This document shows positions 33,679-43,460 of a stretch of DNA of 64,000 bases, piece by piece. The position numbers were made by a program, and so were the translations under genes. Every line of letters begins with the position of its first letter. Positions within the stretch are counted from its first letter, which is position 1. The DNA is from Mycobacterium sp. 852014-50255_SCH5639931 (GTDB lineage Bacteria; Actinomycetota; Actinomycetes; Mycobacteriales; Mycobacteriaceae). The stretch spans positions 62,001 to 126,000 of the forward strand of contig NZ_LZSV01000038.1 in the NCBI RefSeq assembly GCF_001665605.1. The letters are read 5' to 3'. The notes under the pieces are model-generated. The model saw only the letters and a program-made list of their open reading frames with translations. It made no database searches and was not told the DNA's origin.

Positions 33679-34962
33679 GTGTCCGCCGAATTGAGCCATA
33701 GCCCGAGCGTCGCGCCGCTGTGCGCGGCTGACATCGACGGCGCGGCCAAGCGGATCGCCGCGGTGGTCACGCCGACCCCGTTGCAGTACAGCGACCGGTT
33801 GTCGGCGATCACCGGCGCGCACGTCTACCTGAAGCGCGAAGACCTGCAGGTGGTGCGCTCCTACAAGCTGCGCGGGGCCTACAACCTGCTGGTGCAGTTG
33901 TCCGACGAGGAACTGGCAGCGGGCGTGGTGTGCTCGTCGGCGGGCAATCACGCGCAGGGCTTCGCCTACGCGTGCCGGACGCTGGGGGTGCACGGCCGCG
34001 TCTACGTGCCCGCCAAGACTCCCCAGCAAAAGCGGGACCGCATCCGCTACCACGGCGGTGATTTCATCGAGCTCATCGTGGGCGGAACCACCTATGACCT
34101 GGCCGCCGACGCCGCGCTGGCCGACGTCGAACGCACCGGCGCCACGCTGGTGCCGCCCTATGACGACCCCCGCACCATGGCCGGTCAGGGCACCATCGCC
34201 GTCGAGGTGCTGGACCAATTGGATGACGAGCCGGACCTGGTGGTGGTCCCCGTGGGCGGTGGCGGCTGCATCGCCGGCATCACCACCTACCTGGCCGAGC
34301 GGACGACGAACACGTCGGTGCTGGGCGTCGAACCGGCCGGGGCCGCGGCGATGATGGCCGCACTGGCCGCCGGCGCGCCCGTGACACTGGACCACGTCGA
34401 CCAGTTCGTCGACGGCGCGGCGGTGCGCCGCGCGGGCACCCTGACCTACGCCGCGCTGGCCGCCGCCGGCGACATGGTGTCGATCACCACGATCGACGAG
34501 GGAGCGGTGTGCACCGCGATGCTGGACCTCTATCAGAACGAGGGCATCATCGCCGAGCCGGCGGGCGCGCTGTCGGTCGCGGGGCTGCTGGAGGCCGACG
34601 TCGAGCCCGGTTCCACGGTGGTGTGCCTCATCTCGGGCGGCAACAACGACGTGTCGCGCTACGGCGAGGTGCTGGAGCGCTCGCTGGTCCACCTCGGCCT
34701 CAAGCACTACTTCCTGGTGGACTTCCCGCAGGAGCCCGGTGCGTTGCGCCGGTTCCTCGACGAGGTGCTGGGGCCCGACGACGACATCACCCTGTTCGAG
34801 TACATCAAGCGCAACAACCGCGAAACCGGCGAGGCGCTGGTGGGCATCCAACTGGCGTCGTCGGCGGATCTGGACGGCCTGCTGGCGCGGATGCGGGCGA
34901 CGGAGCTTCACGTCGAACGCCTGGAGCCCGGCTCACCGGCCTACCGCTACCTGCTGTTCTAG
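33679..34962 (+). CDS. ilvA: Threonine dehydratase (deaminase), biosynthetic
   Basis: 427 residues, PLP-dependent. The Schiff-base lysine is Lys63 in VVRSYKLRGAYN; the phosphate-binding SSAGNHAQG and the VVVPVGGGGCIAG glycine loop follow. The C-terminal third is an ACT-like regulatory domain (KHYFLVDFPQEPGALRRFL), shorter than the double ACT of E. coli IlvA. It converts threonine to 2-oxobutyrate, the first step to isoleucine. The GTG at 33679 is the start. Its TAG shares the palindrome CTAG (34959-34962) with the stop of the convergent PPOX gene. Confidence 0.95.
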   Translation: MSAELSHSPSVAPLCAADIDGAAKRIAAVVTPTPLQYSDRLSAITGAHVYLKREDLQVVRSYKLRGAYNLLVQLSDEELAAGVVCSSAGNHAQGFAYACRTLGVHGRVYVPAKTPQQKRDRIRYHGGDFIELIVGGTTYDLAADAALADVERTGATLVPPYDDPRTMAGQGTIAVEVLDQLDDEPDLVVVPVGGGGCIAGITTYLAERTTNTSVLGVEPAGAAAMMAALAAGAPVTLDHVDQFVDGAAVRRAGTLTYAALAAAGDMVSITTIDEGAVCTAMLDLYQNEGIIAEPAGALSVAGLLEADVEPGSTVVCLISGGNNDVSRYGEVLERSLVHLGLKHYFLVDFPQEPGALRRFLDEVLGPDDDITLFEYIKRNNRETGEALVGIQLASSADLDGLLARMRATELHVERLEPGSPAYRYLLF

Positions 34963-35615
34963 ACCCGGGCCAGGTACGGCGGCAGCGCCATCGCGGGATC
35001 CAGATCCCCGGCCGGCACCGGCGTCCCGGCCGTCACGCTCAGCGGCACCACCCCCGCCCAGTGCGGCAGTGCGCAATCCTCCGGATCGTCCACCGGGGCG
35101 CCGGTGCGCACCTTGGCCGATACCTCCACGAGGTCTAGCGCGAGTACCCCGGTGGCGGCCAGCTCGCGCGCGTTCGGGGCTCGGCAATCGGCGGCGCGCC
35201 CGGACGCTAGGTGATCGAGCAGGCCGGTGAGCGCCCGCAGTTTCTCCGCCTCGTCGTCGACGACACGCGCGGAGCCCAGCACGACGACGGAGCGGAAGTT
35301 CACCGAATGGTGCATCGCGGCACGGGCCAGCACCAGCCCGTCGACCAGCGTGACGGTGACGCACACCGGCAGACCGACCGGCGCCGCCCGGGCCGCCAGC
35401 ACGGGACCGCTGCCGGTGGAACCGTGCAGGTAGAGCATCTCGCCCAGGCGGGCGTGCGTGGTGGGCAGAACCACCGGCCGGCCGGCGCTGAGGTAGCCGA
35501 GGTGGCAGATCAGCGCCTCGTCCAGGATCTGGTGCACGGTTTCGCGGTCGTAGCGCGCCCGCTCCCGGTAGCGGGTGGGCGTGGTGCGCGGGGTCGGCTG
35601 GTACCCGGTTTGCAT
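34959..35615 (-). CDS. Pyridoxamine 5'-phosphate oxidase-related FMN-binding protein, MocR partner
   Basis: 218 residues. The PPOX-like split barrel is marked by the opening RYDRETVHQILDEALICHLGYL, the region LPTTHARLGEMLYLHGSTGS, and SARVVDDEAEKLRALTGLLDHL. Proteins of this subgroup are often encoded beside and regulated by MocR/PdxR regulators, as here: its start is only 26 bases from the divergent MocR gene. It may oxidise pyridoxine or pyridoxamine phosphate, or scavenge a PLP-related amine. The stop overlaps that of ilvA. Confidence 0.82.
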   Translation of the reverse strand: MQTGYQPTPRTTPTRYRERARYDRETVHQILDEALICHLGYLSAGRPVVLPTTHARLGEMLYLHGSTGSGPVLAARAAPVGLPVCVTVTLVDGLVLARAAMHHSVNFRSVVVLGSARVVDDEAEKLRALTGLLDHLASGRAADCRAPNARELAATGVLALDLVEVSAKVRTGAPVDDPEDCALPHWAGVVPLSVTAGTPVPAGDLDPAMALPPYLARV

Positions 35616-35624
35616 AGCGTAGAC

Positions 35625-35664
35625 CTTTGTTCTAGTACATAATGATTAGTGTGCCAGTACAAAG
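35625..35664. promoter_or_regulatory. Candidate MocR operator in the PPOX–MocR gap
   Basis: CTAGTAC (35632-35638) and CCAGTAC (35654-35660) form a direct repeat 22 bases apart, two helical turns, as in known MocR/GabR sites. CTTTGT (35625-35630) and ACAAAG (35659-35664) add an inverted repeat around the same centre. CATAAT (35638-35643) could be the -10 element of the regulator if translation starts at the GTG at 35651. Confidence 0.5.
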
Positions 35665-36979
35665 CAGCATAACCGGGACGGGCGCGGAGTCCATAGCCGC
35701 CAGCATCGAAGCCGCCATCTCGGCGGGCTCCCTGGCGCCCGGTGATGCGCTGCCGCCGGTGCGCGACCTGGCCGCCCAGCTCGGCGTGAACGCCAACACC
35801 GCCGCCGCGGCCTACCGCCTGCTGCGGCATCGCGGGGCCGTGGAGACCGCCGGCCGGCGCGGTACCCGGGTGCGGCACCGCCCGGCGACCACCCCCCGAT
35901 CCCTGCTGGCGCTCGACGTCCCCGCCGGCGTGCGTGACCTGTCGACCGGCAACCCGGACCCCGCCCTGCTGCCCCTTGCGGGCGCCACGCTGCCCAATCC
36001 GGTTGCCGGCCGCCCGGTGCTGTATGGCGAGCCGGCCATGTCGGCGGCCCTGGCGGAGTTCGCGCGGGCGGCGCTCTCCGCCGACGGTGTACCGTCCGAT
36101 CACCTCGCGGTGACGAGCGGTGCGCTCGATGGAATCGAGCGCGTCCTGACCGCGCATCTGCGTCCCGGTGACCGGGTCGCGGTGGAGGACCCGGGCTGGG
36201 CCAACCTGCTCGATCTGCTTGCCGCCCTGGGCCTTTCGGCCGAGCCGGTCCGGGTCGACGACGACGGGCCGCTGGCCGACGACCTGGCGCGGGCCCTGGA
36301 CCGCGGCGTGCGTGGGCTGATCATCACCAATCGCGCCCAAAACCCTACGGGTGCGGCGCTATCCGCTGATCGCGCAGAAGCGTTACGGCCACTGTTGGCG
36401 CAGCGGGCCGGCGATGTGCTGCTCGTCGAAGACGATCACTGCGCGGGCATCTCCGGCGCGCCGCTGCACTCGTTGGCCGGCGTGACCGAGCATTGGGCGT
36501 TCGTGCGATCCGCCTCCAAGGCCTACGGACCCGACCTGCGGGTGGCCGTACTCGCGGGTGACCATCGCACCGTCGAGCGCGTGCACGGCCGACTGCGGCT
36601 CGGCCCGGGCTGGGTGAGCCACCTGCTGCAGGACCTGGCCGTCAGCCTGTGGTCGGACCAGGCGGCCGCGCGCCTCGTCGGCACGGCCGAGCGGCAATAC
36701 GCCGACACCCGCCGGCGGCTCTGCGCCGCCCTGGCCGAGCGTGACGTCGCCGCCCACGCGCGCTCCGGCCTCAACGTATGGATTCCAGTGCTCGACGAGA
36801 CGGTCGCGATCACCCGGCTGCTCCGCGCGGGCTGGGCCGCGGCGCCGGGCACGCGGTTCCGGATCCGTACGCCGGCGGGCATCCGGGTCACCATCGCCGA
36901 CCTACGCGCCGACGAGATCGACCCCCTGGCGGACGCGATCGCCGAGGCGGTGCACGGCTCGGGCCGCCCCAGCGTCTAG
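35642..36979 (+). CDS. MocR/PdxR-type GntR regulator with aminotransferase-like domain
   Basis: 445 residues from the ATG at 35642 (442 from the GTG at 35651, which would fit a leaderless transcript). N-terminal GntR winged helix (LPPVRDLAAQLGVNANTAAA, residues 38-57), linker, then a fold-type I aminotransferase domain that binds PLP through Lys293 in VRSASKAYGPDLR; NRAQNPTGA is the PLP-contact Asn block. In this family PLP or a PLP adduct changes DNA binding. Divergent from the PPOX-type gene, which is the expected target. The M. tuberculosis locus has vapBC genes instead. Confidence 0.88.
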   Translation: MISVPVQSSITGTGAESIAASIEAAISAGSLAPGDALPPVRDLAAQLGVNANTAAAAYRLLRHRGAVETAGRRGTRVRHRPATTPRSLLALDVPAGVRDLSTGNPDPALLPLAGATLPNPVAGRPVLYGEPAMSAALAEFARAALSADGVPSDHLAVTSGALDGIERVLTAHLRPGDRVAVEDPGWANLLDLLAALGLSAEPVRVDDDGPLADDLARALDRGVRGLIITNRAQNPTGAALSADRAEALRPLLAQRAGDVLLVEDDHCAGISGAPLHSLAGVTEHWAFVRSASKAYGPDLRVAVLAGDHRTVERVHGRLRLGPGWVSHLLQDLAVSLWSDQAAARLVGTAERQYADTRRRLCAALAERDVAAHARSGLNVWIPVLDETVAITRLLRAGWAAAPGTRFRIRTPAGIRVTIADLRADEIDPLADAIAEAVHGSGRPSV

Positions 36980-37193
36980 CCGGGCGTCAACGCCCCTCGC
37001 CGCCACCGCTTCCCAGACCCGGGCCCGTCCACAACAGCGCCACGCTGCGCTCCGGTGGCGTTTCGTTGACTACGACGAGCGGGGCCGGTGCCGGCTTCTT
37101 CTTCCTCAGCAAGCCGATCCACCGGCTTAGGGATTGATTCATGGGCGAATCATCGGCGGTCGCGCGGCCGGCCGCGCACCGTCATCCACAGGC

Positions 37194-38927
37194 TTACGCC
37201 CGTTCGCGCACCGCCAGGATGGCGAACGAATGGCCTTCCAGCACCGTGCTATCGGCATCGACCGCGGGATCACCCCAGGCCAGCACCACGTCGCCGGTGA
37301 CGGGCACCTTTGTCGCCTCGGTGTCGAGGTTGCACACGATGCGCAGCCGGCCGCGCGACACGCTGATCCAGCGTTGCGCCTCGTCGTAGTCGACCGCGAG
37401 GTGGTCCAGCCAGGGGTCGGCCAGGTCGGGGTCGCTGTGCCGCAACGCGATCAGGTCGCGGTAGAGCCGGTGCAATCGGCCGTGTTCGCCGGAGTCGACC
37501 TCGTCCCAGTTGAGTTTCGAGCGCTGGAACGTCTCCGGGTCTTGCGGGTCCGGAATTTCGTCGGCGTCCCAGCCGTGTTCGGCGAACTCCGCCTTGCGCC
37601 CTTCCGCGGTGGCCTTGGCCAGCTCCGGCTCGGGATGCGAGCTGAAGAACTGGAACGGGGTGGACGCTGCGTACTCCTCACCCATGAAAAGCATTGCGGT
37701 GAAGGGTGTCCCGAGCACCAGCGCCGCCTTGATCGCGAGCTGGCCGCCGGTCAGGTTCTGCGACGGGCGGTCCCCGAGGGCCCGGTTGCCCACCTGGTCA
37801 TGGGTGCAGGTGTAAGCGACCAGCCGGGTGGCGGGAACGGAACCCGTGTCCAGCGGCCGCCCGTGCCGGCGGCGCCGGAACGACGAATAGGTGGCGGCGT
37901 GAAAGTAGCCGTGCCGCAGCGTCTGGGCGAGGCTGGCCAGCGACCCGAAGTCCGCGTAGTACCCCTGGCGTTCACCGGACACAGCGGTGTGGATGGCGTG
38001 GTGGATGTCGTCGGCCCACTGCGCCGTCAGCCCGTAACCGCCGCGGTCGCGCGGGGTGATCAACCGCGGGTCGTTGAGGTCGCTTTCGGCAATCAGCGAC
38101 AGCGGGCGGCCCAATTGGTTTGCCAGCCAGTCCGTTTCGGTAGCCAGCTCCTCGAGGATGTGGAAGGCGGTGGTGTCCACCAGCGCGTGCACGGCGTCCA
38201 GGCGCAGGCCGTCGGCGTGGAAGTCACGCATCCAGCGCAGCGCGCACCCGATGATGTAGCGGCGCACCTCGTCGGAGTCGGTATCGGCGATGTTGATGCC
38301 TTCGCCCCACGGGTTGCTCGCCGACGACAGGTAGGGGCCGAACTTGGGCAGGTAGTTGCCCGACGGGCCGAGGTGGTTGAACACCGCGTCGATGAGCACC
38401 CCCAGGCCGCGCGCGTGGCAGGCGTCGACCAACCGGACCAAACCGTCGGGGCCGCCGTAGGGCTCGTGCACGCTGTACCAGAGCACGCCGTCGTATCCCC
38501 AGCCGTGCGTTCCGGCAAAGGAATTCACCGGCATCAGCTCGACGAAGTCGACCCCGAGGTCCACCAGGTAGTCGAGCTTCTCGATGGCGGAGTCGAAGGT
38601 GCCGCCGCCGGTGAAGGTGCCCAGGTGCATCTCGTAGATCACCGCGCCCTCGACCGGCCTGCCCTGCCAGTCGCCGTCGGTCCAACGAGCGCCGGCCGGG
38701 TCCCACAGCTGTGAGCGGGCGTGCACGCCGTCGGGCTGCCGGGGCGAGCGCGGGTCGGGCAACACGGTGGGATCGTCGTCGAGCAGGAACCCGTAGCGGG
38801 CGTCCGGCGCCGCGTCGACGTTCGCGTGCCACCAGCCGTCATCCGCGCGCGTCATCGCGTGCACCTGGCCCTCGACGTCGAGCCGGACCAGCTCCGGTTT
38901 GGGCGCCCAGACCCGGAATTCAGTCAT
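37194..38927 (-). CDS. treZ: Maltooligosyltrehalose trehalohydrolase
   Basis: 577 residues, GH13 family. It releases trehalose from the non-reducing maltooligosyl-trehalose made by TreY. An N-terminal carbohydrate-binding-like domain precedes the barrel; nucleophile Asp244 lies in DGLRLDAVHAL and the acid/base Glu281 in LIAESDLND. IYEMHLGTFT and DAVFNHLGP are further conserved strands. The last gene of the treX–treY–treZ run; its ATG overlaps the end of treY by eight bases. The 214 bases downstream, up to the convergent MocR gene, hold no convincing gene. Confidence 0.95.
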   Translation of the reverse strand: MTEFRVWAPKPELVRLDVEGQVHAMTRADDGWWHANVDAAPDARYGFLLDDDPTVLPDPRSPRQPDGVHARSQLWDPAGARWTDGDWQGRPVEGAVIYEMHLGTFTGGGTFDSAIEKLDYLVDLGVDFVELMPVNSFAGTHGWGYDGVLWYSVHEPYGGPDGLVRLVDACHARGLGVLIDAVFNHLGPSGNYLPKFGPYLSSASNPWGEGINIADTDSDEVRRYIIGCALRWMRDFHADGLRLDAVHALVDTTAFHILEELATETDWLANQLGRPLSLIAESDLNDPRLITPRDRGGYGLTAQWADDIHHAIHTAVSGERQGYYADFGSLASLAQTLRHGYFHAATYSSFRRRRHGRPLDTGSVPATRLVAYTCTHDQVGNRALGDRPSQNLTGGQLAIKAALVLGTPFTAMLFMGEEYAASTPFQFFSSHPEPELAKATAEGRKAEFAEHGWDADEIPDPQDPETFQRSKLNWDEVDSGEHGRLHRLYRDLIALRHSDPDLADPWLDHLAVDYDEAQRWISVSRGRLRIVCNLDTEATKVPVTGDVVLAWGDPAVDADSTVLEGHSFAILAVRERA

Positions 38928-41220
38928 TGTGGCGCTCCAGCAAGACGACGGGCAGGTCGGCGAACAATTGCGCCGCCGAGGTCGGTCCGTCCGCGATGGC
39001 CCCGGTGAGCGCGTCCTTCCACGTCCCTTCGGGCAGCGGCAGCACCGTGTTGCCCCAGCCGGTTTCGGTCAGCCGCACGGTCCAGCGGGTGACCGCGACC
39101 AGGACGTCGTCACCCCGGCGGAACGCCAGCACATGCTCGCTGGCGTCGCCGCTGGCCAGCACGGGGACGTAGTTGCCGCGCAGGAAGCTGTCCGGATGGG
39201 AGCGTCGCACCCGAAGCGCCGTGGTGACGACCCGAATCTTGGGGTGTTCCAACGCCTTCAGGGCGGCCCGCCGGGCGGTGTAGTCGACGGCCCTGCGGTT
39301 GTCCGGGTCGACGAGGCTGTCGTCCCAGAGTTCGGTGCCCTGGTAGACGTCCGGTATCCCGGGCACCGTCAGGGCCAGGAGCTTCTGGCCCAGCGCGTCG
39401 CTGGCGGCGTGCGGGTTGAGCTGGGTGACCAGTTTGGTCAGCTGACCGGCCACCGGGCCGTCGAACACGGTGTCCAGCCACCGGTGCACCGCGTCCTCGA
39501 ACTCGGCGTCCGGATCGTTCCACGAGGTATGCCAGGCCGCTTCCCGGATGGCCTTCTCGGCGTAGCCGTGCAGCCGTTCGCGCAGCTCCGGGCCGACCTC
39601 GCCACTGACCGTCCAGACGCCGAAGATGTTCTGCCACAAGAACTGTCCTGTCGCCCGGTCAGGGGAGGGCGCGTCGGCCTCCCAGCGGGCGACGAACTCG
39701 GCCCACAGCGACGGGACCTGCGAGAGCACCCCGATCCGGGCACGCACGTCCTCACCCCGTTTGGTGTCGTGGGTGGTCAGCGTCGTCATCGTCTGCGGCC
39801 ACAAGCGGGCACGGTCGGCCGCGCTCTGGTGGAACTCCGCCGCACCGACACCGAAACGATGCGGTTCGCCACCCACCTCGTTGAGCGACACCAGCCGGGC
39901 GTCGCGGTAGAAGTAGCAGTCCTCGACGGATTTGGCCGTGACCGCGCCGCAGAGTTGCTGCAGGCGGGTTACCGGCTCGCCGCCGCGGGCCAGTGCCGCG
40001 GCGAGCACCTGCAGCGCGGGTCCCAATTCCGGTGAGTGCGCCTGGGTTTCGGCCAGCGCGGTGGGCATGATCGCCGACAGCCCCGGATAATCGCAGCGGT
40101 AGACGCCGATATGGGTGAGCAGCGCGGCGACCGCTTCGGGCAGCTGCGGATGATCGGCGCCGGACGCCGCCACGATGCTGCGGCGCAGCCGGCGCAGCTC
40201 GCTCGCCAACGTGTCGGTGGCCGCGCGGACCTTGAGTTCCGCCAACATCTCCGGCGCCGCCCCGTAGTCCAGCCCCGCCGACTCGACCAGCTCGGTCAGG
40301 GCGGGGGCGCCACTCGGGTCGACGAAGACGCCGCCGATCTCCCGCAGCACGTCGTAGCCGGTGGTGCCGCCGATGGGCAGGGTGGGTTCCAGCGCCTCGT
40401 CGACCGCGAGGATCTTCTCGATCACGATCCACGTCTGCGGTCCAACCGCTTCGCGCAGCCACGCCAAATAGCCGCAGGGGTCTGACAATCCGTCGGGGTG
40501 GTCGATGCGCACGCCGTCGACGAGTCCCTCGGCGGCCCACCGGGCCACCTCGGCGTGGGTGGCGTCGAACACCGCGCGATCTTCCTGGCGCAGTCCGGCC
40601 AACGACGTGATCGAGAAGAAACGCCGGTAGCCGCAGACGCCGTTGCGCCAGCCCACCAGCCGGTAATGCTGGCGGTCGTGCACCTCGGGCCCGGTGCCCT
40701 CGCCGGTACCGGGCGCGATGGGCAGCGCCAGGTCGCCCAACCGGAGCAGGTCCCCGTCGACCTTGAGGTCGGTGGCGTCGTCGTCGGAACCCAGGATGGG
40801 CAGCACGATCCGGCCGTCCTCGTCGAGGTCCCAGTCGACGTCGAAATATGTTGCGTAGTCCGAGGAACGGCCGTGCCGCAAGACGTCCCACCACCACGCG
40901 TTCTGTTGGGGCTGGTCGATCCCCAAGTGATTGGGCACGATGTCGACGATCAGGCCGATGCCGCGCTCTCGCGCCGCCGTGGACAGCCGCGCCAGCCCGT
41001 CTCGGCCGCCGAGTTCGGGCGAGACCGTCGTCGGGTCGGTGACGTCGTAGCCGTGGTTCGAGCCGGCGGCAGCGGTCATGATCGGCGACAGGTAGACGTG
41101 CGAAACCCCGAGTTCGTCCAGGTAGTCCAGTAGGTTTTCCGCGTCGGCGAAGGTGAACGCGAACCCGCTGGCCTCACCACGCAGCTGCAGCCGGTAGGTC
41201 GACAGTATGGGAAAGGCCAT
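38920..41220 (-). CDS. treY: Maltooligosyltrehalose synthase
   Basis: 766 residues, GH13 isomerase converting the reducing-end maltose unit of a glucan to a trehalose unit. The barrel begins with ILSTYRLQLRGEASGFAFTFA and YLSPIMTAAAGSNHGYDVTD; catalytic-site blocks include IVDIVPNHLG and DGVRIDHPDGLSDP. The C-terminal part (FTLTV..., GIPDVYQGTELWDDSLVDPDN) is typical of TreY. The gene starts four bases after treX ends, so both are co-translated. Together TreX, TreY and TreZ form the glycogen-to-trehalose (OtsAB-independent) route. Confidence 0.95.
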   Translation of the reverse strand: MAFPILSTYRLQLRGEASGFAFTFADAENLLDYLDELGVSHVYLSPIMTAAAGSNHGYDVTDPTTVSPELGGRDGLARLSTAARERGIGLIVDIVPNHLGIDQPQQNAWWWDVLRHGRSSDYATYFDVDWDLDEDGRIVLPILGSDDDATDLKVDGDLLRLGDLALPIAPGTGEGTGPEVHDRQHYRLVGWRNGVCGYRRFFSITSLAGLRQEDRAVFDATHAEVARWAAEGLVDGVRIDHPDGLSDPCGYLAWLREAVGPQTWIVIEKILAVDEALEPTLPIGGTTGYDVLREIGGVFVDPSGAPALTELVESAGLDYGAAPEMLAELKVRAATDTLASELRRLRRSIVAASGADHPQLPEAVAALLTHIGVYRCDYPGLSAIMPTALAETQAHSPELGPALQVLAAALARGGEPVTRLQQLCGAVTAKSVEDCYFYRDARLVSLNEVGGEPHRFGVGAAEFHQSAADRARLWPQTMTTLTTHDTKRGEDVRARIGVLSQVPSLWAEFVARWEADAPSPDRATGQFLWQNIFGVWTVSGEVGPELRERLHGYAEKAIREAAWHTSWNDPDAEFEDAVHRWLDTVFDGPVAGQLTKLVTQLNPHAASDALGQKLLALTVPGIPDVYQGTELWDDSLVDPDNRRAVDYTARRAALKALEHPKIRVVTTALRVRRSHPDSFLRGNYVPVLASGDASEHVLAFRRGDDVLVAVTRWTVRLTETGWGNTVLPLPEGTWKDALTGAIADGPTSAAQLFADLPVVLLERHND

Positions 41221-41223
41221 GCG

Positions 41224-43422
41224 TCAGAAGGTCTTACGTAATACCAGGAGCGAACGTCCGGGCAGCGAGACTTTCTCTTCGGGTTTCACCAGCTGATCGG
41301 CGTCACCGCCCGGATGGTTGGTGTCCAATTCCACGGTCCACTCCTGCGCATAGTCGTCGTTCGGCATCACGAACTCCACGGGTTCTTCGCCGGCGTTGAA
41401 GCACAACAGGAATGAGTCGTCGACGACCCGTTCGCCGCGTGCGTTGGGTGCCGTGATGGCCTCACCGTTGAGGAACACCGCCACACACTTGTGAATGCTC
41501 TCGCCCCAATCCTCGTGCGTCATTTCGCGGCTGCTCGGATTCAGCCAGGCGATGTCGCGCACTTCCTCGCCGGTTCGGATCGGCTCACCCTCGAAGAACC
41601 GGCGCCGGCGGAACACCGGATGGTGCTTGCGCAGCGTGCTCACCTTGCGCGCGAACGCCAGCAGGTCCGAATTCTTGTCCGCCAACGACCAATCCATCCA
41701 AGACAATTCGGAGTCCTGGCAGTAGACGTTGTTGTTGCCGTCCTGGGTCCGCCCAAGCTCGTCGCCGTGCGCGATCATCGGCGTGCCCTGGCTGAGCATC
41801 AGGGTCGCCCAGAAGTTGCGCATCTGGCGGCAGCGCAGCTCCATGACCTCCGGGTCGTCGGTGGGTCCCTCGACGCCGCAGTTCCACGAGCGGTTGTGGC
41901 TTTCGCCGTCCCGGTTTTCTTCGCCGTTGGCCAGGTTGTGCTTCTCGTTGTAGGAGACCAGGTCGTTGAGCGTGAACCCGTCGTGGGCGGTGACGAAGTT
42001 GATGCTGGCGCTGGGGCGCCGGCCGGTCGCCTCGTACAGGTCCGACGACCCGGTCAGCCGGGACGCGAACTCGCCAAGGGTTGCGGGCTCGCCCCGCCAG
42101 TAGTCACGCACAGTATCGCGATACTTCCCGTTCCACTCGGTCCACAAACCCGGGAAATTTCCCACCTGATAGCCGCCCTCGCCGACGTCCCATGGTTCGG
42201 CGATCAATTTGACCTGGCTGACGATCGGATCCTGCTGCACCAAATCGAAGAACGCGCTCAATCGGTCGACGTCGTGCAGCTCGCGTGCGAGTGTGGCCGC
42301 CAGATCGAAGCGGAAGCCGTCGACGTGCATCTCGGTCACCCAGTAGCGCAGCGAATCCATGATGAGTTGCAGCACGTGCGGGTGGCGCGGGTTGAGGCTG
42401 TTGCCGGTGCCGGTGTAGTCCTTGTACAACCGCAGGTCCGTGTCCACGAGCCGGTAGTACGCCGCGTTGTCGATGCCGCGGAAGTTGATGGTCGGCCCCA
42501 GGTGGTTGCCCTCGGCGGTGTGGTTGTACACCACGTCAAGGATGACCTCGATGTTGGCTTCGTGAAAGCTGCGCACCATTGATTTGAACTCTGCGACGCT
42601 GGCGTTGCGGTTGGACGCGTATTGGTTGTGCGGCGCGAAATACCCGAAAGTGTTGTAACCCCAATAGTTTCGCAGGCCCAGGTCCAGCAGCCGCGAGTCG
42701 TGCATGAACTGGTGCACCGGCATGAGCTCCAGCGCGGTGACGTTGAGCGACTTGAGGTGATCGATGACCAGGGGATGTGCCAGGCCGGCGTAGGTGCCGC
42801 GAAGCTCCTCGGGGATGCCCGAGTGGGTCCGCGTCATGCCCTTTACGTGGGCCTCGTAGATCACCGTTTCGTGGTAGGGGGTGAGCGGCGGCCGGTCGGA
42901 GCCCCAGTCGAAGAAGGGATTGCTCACCACGCTGGTCATGGTGTGGCCGAGCGAGTCGACCATCGGGGGAGTCCCGGGGTCGGCGTCATCGGCATTGGGG
43001 TCGTCGGGGTGGACCGCGTTGAGGTCGTAGGAGAACAGCGCCTGGTCGAAGGTGAAGTCGCCGTGGAAGGCCTTGCCGTACGGGTCGAGCAGCAGCTTGC
43101 TCGGGTCGCACCGGTGGCCGGCCGACGGATCGAAGGGCCCGTACACCCGGAAGCCGTAGCGCTGGCCGGGGGTGATGTTCGGCAGATAGGCATGCCAGAC
43201 AAAGCCGTCAACCTCGTCGAGGGGGATCCGCGACTCCGCTCCGGCATGGTCGATCAGACACAACTCGACCCTCTCGGCTATCTCGGAGAACAACGAGAAG
43301 TTGGTCCCCGCGCCGTCATAGGAAGCTCCGAGCGGATAGGGGGTCCCCGGCCACACGGTGGCCAGTTTCGGCTGTTGGTTACCAGTAACGCCTGTTTCTG
43401 AAGCGTATTTGTCGGTCGGCAC
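41224..43422 (-). CDS. treX: Glycogen debranching enzyme / isoamylase
   Basis: 732 residues, GH13 subfamily of TreX/GlgX. An N-terminal CBM48-like domain (YPLGASYDGAGTNFSLFSE) leads into the barrel; nucleophile Asp in DGFRFDLAATLAR, acid/base Glu in LIAEPWDVGEGGYQ, and third Asp in VTAHDGFTLNDL. It hydrolyses alpha-1,6 branches of glycogen, freeing linear chains for TreY. The start is a GTG at 43422; compared with my recollection of M. tuberculosis TreX the first 20 residues differ. A 38-base gap separates it from the acyltransferase gene upstream on the same strand. Confidence 0.95.
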   Translation of the reverse strand: MPTDKYASETGVTGNQQPKLATVWPGTPYPLGASYDGAGTNFSLFSEIAERVELCLIDHAGAESRIPLDEVDGFVWHAYLPNITPGQRYGFRVYGPFDPSAGHRCDPSKLLLDPYGKAFHGDFTFDQALFSYDLNAVHPDDPNADDADPGTPPMVDSLGHTMTSVVSNPFFDWGSDRPPLTPYHETVIYEAHVKGMTRTHSGIPEELRGTYAGLAHPLVIDHLKSLNVTALELMPVHQFMHDSRLLDLGLRNYWGYNTFGYFAPHNQYASNRNASVAEFKSMVRSFHEANIEVILDVVYNHTAEGNHLGPTINFRGIDNAAYYRLVDTDLRLYKDYTGTGNSLNPRHPHVLQLIMDSLRYWVTEMHVDGFRFDLAATLARELHDVDRLSAFFDLVQQDPIVSQVKLIAEPWDVGEGGYQVGNFPGLWTEWNGKYRDTVRDYWRGEPATLGEFASRLTGSSDLYEATGRRPSASINFVTAHDGFTLNDLVSYNEKHNLANGEENRDGESHNRSWNCGVEGPTDDPEVMELRCRQMRNFWATLMLSQGTPMIAHGDELGRTQDGNNNVYCQDSELSWMDWSLADKNSDLLAFARKVSTLRKHHPVFRRRRFFEGEPIRTGEEVRDIAWLNPSSREMTHEDWGESIHKCVAVFLNGEAITAPNARGERVVDDSFLLCFNAGEEPVEFVMPNDDYAQEWTVELDTNHPGGDADQLVKPEEKVSLPGRSLLVLRKTF

Positions 43423-43460
43423 CTTCTGACCTTATCCGCGCTCGGGGGCGTGGGGGCGCG

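Noticed and set aside
36987..37142. A 51-codon minus-strand frame (MNQSLSRWIGLLRKKK...) between treZ and the MocR gene
   Set aside because: No ribosome-binding site or -10 element is visible, composition is low-complexity (Lys, Pro, Gly), and I recognise no homologue. Kept only as a remote possibility.
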